Positions 1 to 5,476 of a stretch of 5,476 nt of DNA are shown in pieces. Under the pieces are notes generated by a model. It was not told where the DNA came from. It saw only the letters and a program-made list of their open reading frames with translations, and did no database searches. Position numbers and translations under genes: made by a program. Within the stretch, counting starts at the first letter, position 1. Every line of letters starts with the position of its first letter. The stretch is from contig QBMP01000090.1 of the NCBI GenBank assembly GCA_003242115.1, forward strand, positions 1 to 5,476. The letters are read 5' to 3'. This DNA is from Phormidesmis priestleyi. Lineage in GTDB: Bacteria > Cyanobacteriota > Cyanobacteriia > Phormidesmidales > Phormidesmidaceae.

Positions 1-972
1 AGCCGCGACTATGACGAAGGCACCGATCTCACGTCCTTTCGGCTGGCATTTTCAGTCGGCGGTGGCGTCGCTATTTTGATCATCGCTGGGGTGTTGGGCC
101 AGTTGATTAGCGACGATGCCCAGCGGTACATGATCTCAGGCATTGTCGGCGGCGTCATCTCAGTGCTGTCGATTTACTGGTGCATTTTTGGCACGATTGG
201 CTACATGGAAAAGAAGGCGGCTTTTGAAGGGCGATCGCTCAACGCCACCGCCGCAATTGATGAGCTGCAAGAGTCTTTTCTCACCCAGCTCAAAAGCGTG
301 CTCAGCAACCGCCCTTTTTTGTTTGTCGTCGGCATTTACATGTTTTCCTGGCTGGCTCTGCAAATTACCGCCGCCGTCATCCCGTTTTATGCCAAATCCT
401 GGATGGGCACCGATGAAAGTCTGGTGGCGCTGCTGGTGCAGGGGCCAGCGATCATTATGATGTTTGTCTGCGCCAGACTCAGCAAACGCATCGGCAAAAA
501 AAATCTCTACTTCCTTGGCTCCGGCCTCTGGATTATCGTTCAGAGCGCCCTGTATTTCCTTCAGCCCGGTCAGCTCAATATTCTCTATGGCCTGTGCATT
601 CTCGCTAGCTTCGGCGTTGCCACCGCCTATATCGTGCCCTGGTCTATCCTGCCGGACGTGATTGATCTCGACGAACTCAACACGGGTCGCCGTCGCGAGG
701 GCACCTTCTATTCATTCATGACCCTGCTGCAAAAATTTGGCCTCGCCATTGGCCTATTTCTCGTCGGTGCAGCCCTCGATGCCTCTGGCTTTGATAAAGA
801 CAGCGTTGTCCAATCTGATTCGGCCCTAAACGCCATCCGCTTTTTTATGGGCCCAGTACCGCTCATACTGGTCGTCTGCGGCGTTGTGCTGGTTTACTTC
901 TACCCCATCACCCGAGAATTTCACGCCGAAGTCATGCTCAAACTCGCCGAGCGCCGCCTTGAAAAAGATTAA
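1..972 (+). CDS. MFS transporter, GPH sugar/cation symporter family (5' partial)
   Basis: This is the C-terminal 323 residues of a membrane transporter of the glycoside-pentoside-hexuronide/cation symporter type (MFS_2, related to melibiose permease). The frame is open from base 1, so a TTG at 76 is internal and not the start. The first visible residues, DYDEGTDLTSFR (residues 3-14), match the family motif in the loop between transmembrane helices 4 and 5. About 120-150 N-terminal residues with the first helices should therefore lie upstream. Hydrophobic segments follow at about residues 15-37, 44-68, 105-130, 140-160, 168-188, 192-218, 240-262 and 281-302. A second family signature, PDVIDLDELNTGRRREGTFY, lies near residues 218-237. 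The protein ends in a short charged tail (ERRLEKD), which is normal. The substrate cannot be read from the sequence; cyanobacterial members are mostly uncharacterised. Family assignment is strong, specificity unknown. Confidence 0.94.
   Translation, partial: SRDYDEGTDLTSFRLAFSVGGGVAILIIAGVLGQLISDDAQRYMISGIVGGVISVLSIYWCIFGTIGYMEKKAAFEGRSLNATAAIDELQESFLTQLKSVLSNRPFLFVVGIYMFSWLALQITAAVIPFYAKSWMGTDESLVALLVQGPAIIMMFVCARLSKRIGKKNLYFLGSGLWIIVQSALYFLQPGQLNILYGLCILASFGVATAYIVPWSILPDVIDLDELNTGRRREGTFYSFMTLLQKFGLAIGLFLVGAALDASGFDKDSVVQSDSALNAIRFFMGPVPLILVVCGVVLVYFYPITREFHAEVMLKLAERRLEKD
231..238. repeat. HIP1 palindrome GCGATCGC
   Basis: Exact octamer within the MFS gene, read there as part of the codons for G-R-S-L in a cytoplasmic-looking loop. 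Seen directly. Confidence 0.9.
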
Positions 973-990
973 GATCGATTAAGCTAAAAT
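959..990 (+). promoter_or_regulatory. Weak sigma70-like promoter candidate before the glycosyltransferase gene
   Basis: TTGAAA (959-964), overlapping the end of the transporter gene, and TAAAAT (985-990) resemble -35 and -10 boxes, each one base from consensus. The 20-base spacer is longer than the usual 16-18, which weakens the call. Transcription would begin near 997 and leave a leader of about 40 bases. The TAAAAT box is the better half. A short direct repeat GATTAAG (967-973 and 977-983) lies between the boxes. Confidence 0.2.
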
Positions 991-1034
991 CAGCCCTCAT
1001 TTAGTCCGTAATCTATCTCTTGGTGTGATGATTG

Positions 1035-2105
1035 ATGGTGATGACAACGCAGCTTGCTAGCGAGCCTTACAAAGTCTTTTTCTATGCGCCTGATCGCTCA
1101 ACGCACCATTTTTTTGAGCAGGATTATGCGACCGTTATTCGCGAATGTAGCAACAATTTTACAACTTGGGTGGTTGGCACCTATGCCCGCCTTCAAAAGA
1201 CGCAGATCAACTGTGAAGTGGTCTCAGTTATGCCAAAGCAAGGCATCGTCATTGCCGATAGAGATAGCTTAGCCAATCACTATCCATACCTAGGCAAGGT
1301 CCTGCTGATCTGCGCCAAAGGCGATAGAGAGTTTCATCCATCGGCGCAGCTACACGTGGTGCAAAATCCAACCGATGCTCAAGATCATCGCAACACACTT
1401 TGGAAACCCTATTACCTGCCGATTTGGCTACAGCCCGGTTTAATGCCCAGATTGCCCGCTCGATGTAGTTTAGTCGAAAATGTTGCCTTCATCGGCACCC
1501 GGAGCAATCTAGACAAGGCGTTTTATACTGAGCAATGGACGCGATCGCTCAGCGCCTTAGACTGTCAGTGGCTCCCTATTTTTAATCCTGAGTCATGGTC
1601 TGACTACCGCCATATCGATCTGATCGTTGCGGTTCGCAGCTTTGATCAACAACCCTACCCTCACAAGCCCGCCAGCAAATTAATCAACTGTTGGCGAGCC
1701 CGTGTGCCCGCCATCCTAGCGCCCGAATCAGCCTTTCGCGCCATCCAAAAATCAGACCTCGATTTTGTCACCATCAACTCTATTGAAGAGGCTATTGATG
1801 CTGTCCGCACGCTCAAAAACAATCCGGATCTCTACCGCGCGATGGTAGAAAATGGCCTGGTTCGTGCACAAGAAGTCACAGACGAAAATATTACCCAGCG
1901 TTGGATCACCTTTTTTCAAGACTGCGTTTTTCCTGAATATGATCAGTGGATAAGCGCTTCTGACGTTTACAGGCGGCTATCGTTCGGGCGTCGCTACCTC
2001 CAGTTAAAGGCGAATAGAGCGATCAGAAAAATAGATAGTTTAGCAAAGCCTTATCAAGCTGTACTCGGCGCTCTCAAAGCCGGTAGCGATCGCAATCGAA
2101 CTTGA
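1035..2105 (+). CDS. Putative glycosyltransferase, GT-B-like (Glyco_trans_1_2-type C-terminus)
   Basis: About 356 residues, probably a cytoplasmic GT-B-fold glycosyltransferase or a close non-catalytic relative. The C-terminal half carries the recognisable signals, numbered from the ATG at 1035. A Rossmann-like strand entry VENVAFIGTRSNL lies near 147-159. A nucleotide-sugar-site-like stretch KPASKLINCWRARVPAILAP at about 211-230 is followed by ESAFRAI, resembling the K-L-x-N-x-W-x-x-x-V-P-x-I-x-x-x-E pattern of GT group 1 proteins. A typical closing helix region, IEEAIDAVRTLKNNPDLYRAMVE in outline, lies near 250-272. The N-terminal half is poorly conserved and I recognise no donor or acceptor motif there. 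Start codons are stacked (TTG 1032, ATG 1035, GTG 1038, ATG 1041) with no clear Shine-Dalgarno; ATG 1035 or 1041 is most likely. No signal peptide or membrane helix is seen. A basic tail (residues about 310-356) is unusual for the fold core. Donor, acceptor and pathway are unknown. Confidence 0.75.
   Translation: MVMTTQLASEPYKVFFYAPDRSTHHFFEQDYATVIRECSNNFTTWVVGTYARLQKTQINCEVVSVMPKQGIVIADRDSLANHYPYLGKVLLICAKGDREFHPSAQLHVVQNPTDAQDHRNTLWKPYYLPIWLQPGLMPRLPARCSLVENVAFIGTRSNLDKAFYTEQWTRSLSALDCQWLPIFNPESWSDYRHIDLIVAVRSFDQQPYPHKPASKLINCWRARVPAILAPESAFRAIQKSDLDFVTINSIEEAIDAVRTLKNNPDLYRAMVENGLVRAQEVTDENITQRWITFFQDCVFPEYDQWISASDVYRRLSFGRRYLQLKANRAIRKIDSLAKPYQAVLGALKAGSDRNRT
1541..1548. repeat. HIP1 palindrome GCGATCGC
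   Basis: Exact octamer in the middle of the glycosyltransferase-like gene, falling in the codons for T-R-S-L. Seen directly. Confidence 0.9.
2086..2093. repeat. HIP1 palindrome GCGATCGC
   Basis: Exact octamer ten bases before the stop codon of the glycosyltransferase-like gene, in the codons for S-D-R. Seen directly. Confidence 0.9.
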
Positions 2106-2189
2106 TAGCATCAGTAGTGACGCCAATGACGCCTGTGATGATCGCCCTTAGCCTTCTCTAGCTGATTAACCTTCTCAACCGCACCTACT

Positions 2190-3881
2190 ATGCCTCGCTC
2201 TCCTTTGCCTTCGATGCTGACGCCCGATCTCATTGGTAGACAGCGCGAAATTGTGGAAGTATTGCTGCGCAACGGTTGGGACTACATGCGCAGGCTCATC
2301 ACTGGCGGCGCACCTGACAAACCCGATCTGCCCTCACCAGCGGTGCTGTGCAACATTTTAATCGAGCTTGGCCCGGTCTATGTCAAGCTCGGCCAACTGC
2401 TGAGCACGCGCCCTGATTTACTTTCTGCCCGCTACATCGAAGCGCTCAGCAGATTGCAGTCTACCGTGCCAGCGGTGCCAGCAGCAGAGATAGAAGCCTA
2501 TGTGCGCCAGCATATGCACTGGGTGCCAGAGGAGGTATTTGCTGAGATTAGCTATGGCGCGATCGCTGCCGGGTCCATCGGCCAAACCCACAAAGCCATC
2601 CTCAAAAACGGTCAGGCCGTCGCCGTCAAAGTGCAGCGCCCCGGCATCGACAAACAAGTCGAGCGCGACATGGCCCTAATTAAAGACATTGCCAGACTCG
2701 TCTCCACCACTCAGTTTGGTCAGCGCTACCGAATCACCGACCTCGCCGAAGAATTTAAATCAGCCCTCACCCAAGAACTCGACTTCACCACCGAAGCCCG
2801 CTATACCGACGAACTGCGCCAAAATCTCACTGACAGCCATTGGGTCGATTCTGAGCGTTTGATTGTCCCGCAGATTATCTGGCCGCTCACCAACGCCAAA
2901 ATTCTCGTAATGGAATGGCTAGACGGACAGCCCCTACTCACCGCCACGCTGCCGCCAGTCGCACCGGTTACTAGCCAGTCTATTGACCCAAAAGCCCCCG
3001 AAAGCGAACGTCAAGCCATTACCTCCCTACTCTTTCGCGCCTTTCTCTACCAGTACTTCGTCACCGGCTTTTTCCACGCCGATCCTCACCCCGGCAATCT
3101 GTTTTATCTCACAGGTGGCCGCATTGCGATTCTCGACTGCGGCATGATGGGACGCCTCGATCCCAAAACCCGCGCTACCCTCACTGAACTCGTTCTCGCC
3201 ATTGTCAGCTCCGACGCCCAGCGCTGCGCCCAGCTTACGCTACAGCTCACCGAACCGCTTAAGCCAGTCGATCTAGTGCGCCTAGAGAGCGACTACAGCC
3301 GCTTGCTAGGCCGCTACTACGGCCTCACCCTAGAGCGGTTCAATACTGCCGAAGCCTTTGGCGCAGTGATAGAAACTGGCATTCACAACCATCTGCGCTG
3401 GCCTGCCAATATTGGCCTCTTTACCAAATCACTTGCCAACTTGGAAGGCGCAACCCGTCAGTTCAACCCCAACATTAACCTGATGGCTGAAATCAAGCCG
3501 CTGATGATCGAATTATTTCAGCAGCAGCTCGTCGGTGACAATCCCACTCAACTGCTGCTGCGCACTGGCCTAGAGTTTCGCAACCTATCGCTTTCCGCAC
3601 CGCGACAGTTCGGCTTTTTGCTAGATCGCCTCAGCGACGAAACCCTTCAGTGGAACTTGCGCATTCAGGGCTTCGATTCTCTTCAGCGTAGCCTCGAACG
3701 CTCTGCCAATCGGCGCGCTTTTAGTACCGTTGTCGCCGCGCTGATTATAGGCGCGGCCATTCTTTCGACTAGCCAGACCACCGCTCAGTTACAGGGGCTG
3801 AGTTCGCTCCTGTTTGCCGCCGCTTCTTTTCTGGGCATTTGGCTAATTGTCAGCATTTTGCGCTCAGGCCGATGGCAGTAA
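2190..3881 (+). CDS. ABC1/UbiB/AarF-family atypical protein kinase
   Basis: A complete 563-residue member of the ABC1 (UbiB/COQ8/ABC1K) family. These are atypical kinase-fold ATPases tied to prenyl-quinone and lipid metabolism; in cyanobacteria the relevant quinone is plastoquinone, so the ubiB name would mislead. Family landmarks appear in order: KxGQ motif VKLGQLLSTRPDLL (65-78); A-rich loop AIAAGSIGQTHKA (124-136); VAVK lysine K147; ELDFTTEA (196-203); hinge-like VMEWLDG (240-246); catalytic HADPHPGN (296-303); metal-binding LDCG (D316), equivalent to the usual LDFG. A proline-rich insert sits at about 251-270. Two hydrophobic helices at about 511-527 and 537-557 suggest a C-terminal membrane anchor, as in UbiB. 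An in-frame TGA at 2163 and no other start codon between it and 2190 support ATG 2190; no strong Shine-Dalgarno is visible. The A-rich loop has Gly128 where most relatives have Ala. The true substrate is unknown, as for most of the family. Confidence 0.96.
   Translation: MPRSPLPSMLTPDLIGRQREIVEVLLRNGWDYMRRLITGGAPDKPDLPSPAVLCNILIELGPVYVKLGQLLSTRPDLLSARYIEALSRLQSTVPAVPAAEIEAYVRQHMHWVPEEVFAEISYGAIAAGSIGQTHKAILKNGQAVAVKVQRPGIDKQVERDMALIKDIARLVSTTQFGQRYRITDLAEEFKSALTQELDFTTEARYTDELRQNLTDSHWVDSERLIVPQIIWPLTNAKILVMEWLDGQPLLTATLPPVAPVTSQSIDPKAPESERQAITSLLFRAFLYQYFVTGFFHADPHPGNLFYLTGGRIAILDCGMMGRLDPKTRATLTELVLAIVSSDAQRCAQLTLQLTEPLKPVDLVRLESDYSRLLGRYYGLTLERFNTAEAFGAVIETGIHNHLRWPANIGLFTKSLANLEGATRQFNPNINLMAEIKPLMIELFQQQLVGDNPTQLLLRTGLEFRNLSLSAPRQFGFLLDRLSDETLQWNLRIQGFDSLQRSLERSANRRAFSTVVAALIIGAAILSTSQTTAQLQGLSSLLFAAASFLGIWLIVSILRSGRWQ
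2559..2566. repeat. HIP1 palindrome GCGATCGC
   Basis: Exact octamer in the ABC1 kinase gene, encoding the A-I-A lead-in to the A-rich nucleotide loop; the glycine codon GGG of that loop follows at 2571-2573. Seen directly. Confidence 0.9.
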
Positions 3882-3889
3882 AATTAGCC
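3841..3889. repeat. 8-bp inverted repeat spanning the ABC1 kinase stop codon
   Basis: GGCTAATT (3841-3848) pairs perfectly with AATTAGCC (3882-3889), leaving a 33-base loop that contains the TAA stop at 3879-3881. No T-tract follows, so it is not a canonical terminator. It could be a weak 3'-end structure or chance. Confidence 0.3.
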
Positions 3890-3998
3890 CCCATCCCAAT
3901 CCCTAGCTTTGCTGACGAAACTGTCACCCAATCACTGCTCAACCAACGCCTTTGTCGTATGATGATGGTGTGCCCAGACCCTTATAGAACGCGGATAC

Positions 3999-4790
3999 GT
4001 GGCATTTTTAATCTTTGACTTTGACGGCACTATTGCCGATACGCTGGCTGCCATTGTCCGCATCACCAATCGAATTGCGCCCGAGTATGGCTACTCGCTC
4101 ACCACGCCCGAAAAGCTCAAGTACTATCAGTCTTTGAGCACCCAAGAAATGCTCAAGCAGGCTGAAATTCCGCTCTTTCGCCTGCCCTTTTTACTGCGCC
4201 GAGTCCGCCAAGAGCTAGGCAGGGAGCTAAATAAAGTGCCGATCGCGCCTGATTTAACCGACACCTTGCACGATCTGCTAGCAGCCAATCATCGTTTGAT
4301 GATCATGAGTTCCAACTCTCAGCGTAATATTCAAAGTTTTTTGGCGATTCACGGCCTCGGCAGCGTATTTGAATCTATTCAAGGCGGTGTTGGTCTACTG
4401 AGCAAATCGCGAATGCTTAAGCGGATTGTGCAAAAAGGCAGCCTTGACTTCTCTCAAGTGATTTATGTGGGCGATGAAACCAGAGATGTCGATGCCTCTC
4501 ATCAAACCGGAATTTTGATCGCCGCCGTCACTTGGGGATTTAGCAATCGCGAAGCCCTTGCCGCTCAAAACCCAGCTTTCTTAATCGATCATCCCAGGCA
4601 GCTGTTAGGCGCTGCTCAAACGCTGGTGAATCCTAGCTGGGTGAGAAAAGAACGGCGATCGCACCCAGCGTCCTATCCTAGCGACAAGCCTGACCGCAGG
4701 CTTCAGCATCGCTTTACGACGGCGACTACTGCTCCCAAGCCGGATGAGCCAGCAGTGACGCCATCGTCCTTACCCCCCGCAGCTGATTAG
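3999..4790 (+). CDS. HAD-superfamily hydrolase, phosphatase-like, with extended C-terminal tail
   Basis: A 263-residue haloacid-dehalogenase-fold enzyme, probably a soluble phosphatase of the phosphoglycolate phosphatase-like group (HAD_2, small helical cap). Motif I is DFDGTIADT, with nucleophile D7 and acid D9; motif II is the serine run MIMSSNS (101-107); motif III lysine is K136 in LLSKSR; motif IV is GDETRD (158-163). All catalytic positions are present, so it should be active. The helical cap lies at about residues 15-80. The start is GTG 3999: it places motif I at the normal distance from the N-terminus, and an in-frame TGA at 3963 with no other start codon excludes longer forms. The fold should finish near residue 212 (after LIDHPRQLLGAAQTLV). 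The remaining 50 or so residues are Pro/Thr/Arg/Ser-rich and unlike the family, and the last 22 codons overlap gun4 antisense. The substrate is unknown. Confidence 0.92.
   Translation: MAFLIFDFDGTIADTLAAIVRITNRIAPEYGYSLTTPEKLKYYQSLSTQEMLKQAEIPLFRLPFLLRRVRQELGRELNKVPIAPDLTDTLHDLLAANHRLMIMSSNSQRNIQSFLAIHGLGSVFESIQGGVGLLSKSRMLKRIVQKGSLDFSQVIYVGDETRDVDASHQTGILIAAVTWGFSNREALAAQNPAFLIDHPRQLLGAAQTLVNPSWVRKERRSHPASYPSDKPDRRLQHRFTTATTAPKPDEPAVTPSSLPPAAD
4655..4662. repeat. HIP1 palindrome GCGATCGC
   Basis: Exact octamer inside the non-conserved C-terminal tail of the HAD gene (codons for R-R-S), about 60 bases beyond the stop codon of the converging gun4 gene. Seen directly. Confidence 0.9.
4686..4703. 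repeat. 7-bp perfect hairpin downstream of gun4
   Basis: AAGCCTG (4686-4692), loop ACCG, CAGGCTT (4697-4703). On the minus strand it begins 22 bases after the gun4 stop codon, where a 3'-end hairpin would sit. No T-tract follows on either strand, so intrinsic termination is not shown. On the plus strand it lies inside the HAD tail codons (K-P-D-R-R-L-Q). Confidence 0.45.
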
Positions 4791-5476
4791 AAAGGGGCAA
4801 ATGCCCCATCGGCGCTGACATATCCCAAATAAATTCATGCGGGTAGCGCGTCCAAGCGCCTTCTGTTTTCCACAAAAGCTGCGGCCACAGACGCTCCCAA
4901 TTTTTGCCTAAGCGCAGCCACAGCTCACGCTGCTTACGCCAGCCAAACTTATCTTCAGAATACAGACCCCAAATTACATCCATTGCCTGTAAGTCAATCA
5001 CCGGGAACTGCGTAACTTCGGTGAAATACACCCACTTGCGCTCTATCGCCTGACCGCCTGCTAGCTCACAGAGCTTTTGGCTGGTAACTTTGTCGGCTTT
5101 TTCATACTCTCGTTTCACCAGCAGCATTTGCAAGTCGCGGTAATCCACACCTCGATCAGACTGCGGGCAGACCAACCCTTCTGGAAATTCTGCAATCAGC
5201 GCCTGAGCTGCCGCCGACTCACTTTTAAAAAGATACTGATAGGCGCAGCCGTGAGCCGCTGTTGGCTCAGCCAAATTTTGTTCAGCCATGCGCTTACGAA
5301 CAAAATCGACCAGCGCTTTTTCGCCATCGGTACCTAGAGTCGCTAGGCCGTGAATCGCAGCAAACTGTTTCTTAACCATTCCGGTTGCCAGATCAGCGAC
5401 TAGCGCATCTATTTCAAAGGCATTCGCGGAAGGGCTAACAGCAGACTCATGGCTAGACTGAGATGAAGGGGCAGCG
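4726..5476 (-). CDS. gun4: Gun4, tetrapyrrole-binding Mg-chelatase accessory protein (5' partial)
   Basis: Gun4 binds protoporphyrin IX and Mg-protoporphyrin IX and stimulates Mg-chelatase (ChlH/ChlI/ChlD), the first committed step to chlorophyll. The visible 249 residues include a cyanobacterial-type N-terminal helical domain (KKQFAAIHGLATLGTDGEKA, just after the ATG at 5379) followed by the GUN4 domain. Numbered from that ATG: DRGVDYRDLQMLL (75-87), ADKVTSQKLCELAG (95-108), ERKWVYFTEVTQFP (113-126), WTRYPHEFIWD (176-186), SAPMGHLPLSNQLRGV (188-203). The WD and LRG region lies at the tetrapyrrole-binding face in the known cyanobacterial structures. The frame has no stop from 5379 to the window edge at 5476, and the added codons complete the first helix (FEIDALVADLATG). 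ATG 5379 is therefore internal. No ATG, GTG or TTG occurs in this frame between 5380 and 5476, so the true start lies outside. The outermost residues are Ser/Ala-rich. The usual FGFSVQ signature reads FGWRKQ (145-150). Confidence 0.95.
   Translation of the reverse strand, partial: AAPSSQSSHESAVSPSANAFEIDALVADLATGMVKKQFAAIHGLATLGTDGEKALVDFVRKRMAEQNLAEPTAAHGCAYQYLFKSESAAAQALIAEFPEGLVCPQSDRGVDYRDLQMLLVKREYEKADKVTSQKLCELAGGQAIERKWVYFTEVTQFPVIDLQAMDVIWGLYSEDKFGWRKQRELWLRLGKNWERLWPQLLWKTEGAWTRYPHEFIWDMSAPMGHLPLSNQLRGVRTMASLLAHPAWEQ
4794..4807. repeat. GC-rich palindrome just after the HAD stop codon
   Basis: GGGGC-AAAT-GCCCC (an outer 5-bp stem with a 4-base loop) starts four bases after the HAD TAG at 4788-4790. 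It also encodes the conserved M-G-H-L-P of Gun4 on the other strand, so coding constraint may explain it. No T-tract follows. At most a weak 3'-end structure for the HAD transcript. Confidence 0.3.

Noticed and set aside
143..661. Open frames inside the transporter gene on both strands (143-460 and 464-661 plus, 160-363 minus)
   Set aside because: They lie wholly within a strongly recognised transporter frame and their translations show no family motif or coherent hydrophobic pattern.
967..983. Direct repeat GATTAAG-ATC-GATTAAG at the transporter stop
   Set aside because: Two seven-base copies overlapping a stop codon are too short to support a regulatory or mobile-element claim.
1054..1272. 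72-codon open frame within the glycosyltransferase-like gene
   Set aside because: It is in another frame of a longer gene with recognisable C-terminal motifs, and shows no motif of its own.
2418..2657. 79-codon minus-strand frame inside the ABC1 kinase gene
   Set aside because: It is antisense to the highly conserved KxGQ and A-rich loop region; the sense-strand conservation explains the open frame.
3983..3988. TATAGA as a -10 box for the HAD gene
   Set aside because: No acceptable -35 box lies 16-18 bases upstream, and the resulting start would leave only about four bases before GTG 3999.
5077..5337. 86-codon plus-strand frame opposite gun4
   Set aside because: It is antisense to the clear Gun4 N-terminal domain and GUN4 domain start, with no recognisable content.
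1..5476. A novel defence, mobile or biosynthetic system across the window
   Set aside because: All five genes fall in known families with loose spacing, and no transposase, integrase, toxin, nuclease, repeat array or RNA gene is visible. Co-linearity alone does not make a system.

Overview
The window looks like ordinary chromosomal DNA from a cyanobacterium. Two things point there. The 8-base palindrome GCGATCGC (the HIP1 repeat typical of many cyanobacterial genomes) occurs five times in about 5.5 kb. The window also carries a clear gun4 gene, whose product assists Mg-chelatase in chlorophyll synthesis and occurs only in oxygenic phototrophs. The genus cannot be fixed from this sequence.

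Layout, left to right: (1) the 3' two thirds of a sugar/cation symporter-type MFS transporter (+), entering from the left edge; (2) a GT-B-like putative glycosyltransferase (+); (3) a complete ABC1/UbiB/AarF-family atypical kinase with two C-terminal membrane segments (+); (4) a HAD-superfamily phosphatase-like hydrolase (+) with an unusual C-terminal tail; (5) gun4 on the minus strand, running off the right edge. The HAD and gun4 genes converge and overlap by 65 bp. All of the sequence is genic apart from gaps of roughly 60, 84 and 117 bases.

The four plus-strand genes lie in one direction but are not tightly packed, and no shared pathway links all of them. The loosest functional theme is membrane, isoprenoid and pigment metabolism: ABC1 kinases are linked to prenyl-quinone metabolism and Gun4 to chlorophyll. 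That link is inference only.

I see no RNA gene, CRISPR array, insertion sequence, prophage, origin or attachment site, and no convincing evidence of a new multi-gene system. The points most worth a second look are: a glycine in the ABC1 kinase A-rich loop, at the position where an engineered Ala-to-Gly change in human COQ8A/ADCK3 alters nucleotide behaviour; an altered FGFSVQ-like signature in Gun4; the HAD tail written antisense to the conserved Gun4 C-terminus; and the fact that gun4 stays open to the window edge, so the internal ATG at 5379 is not its start.
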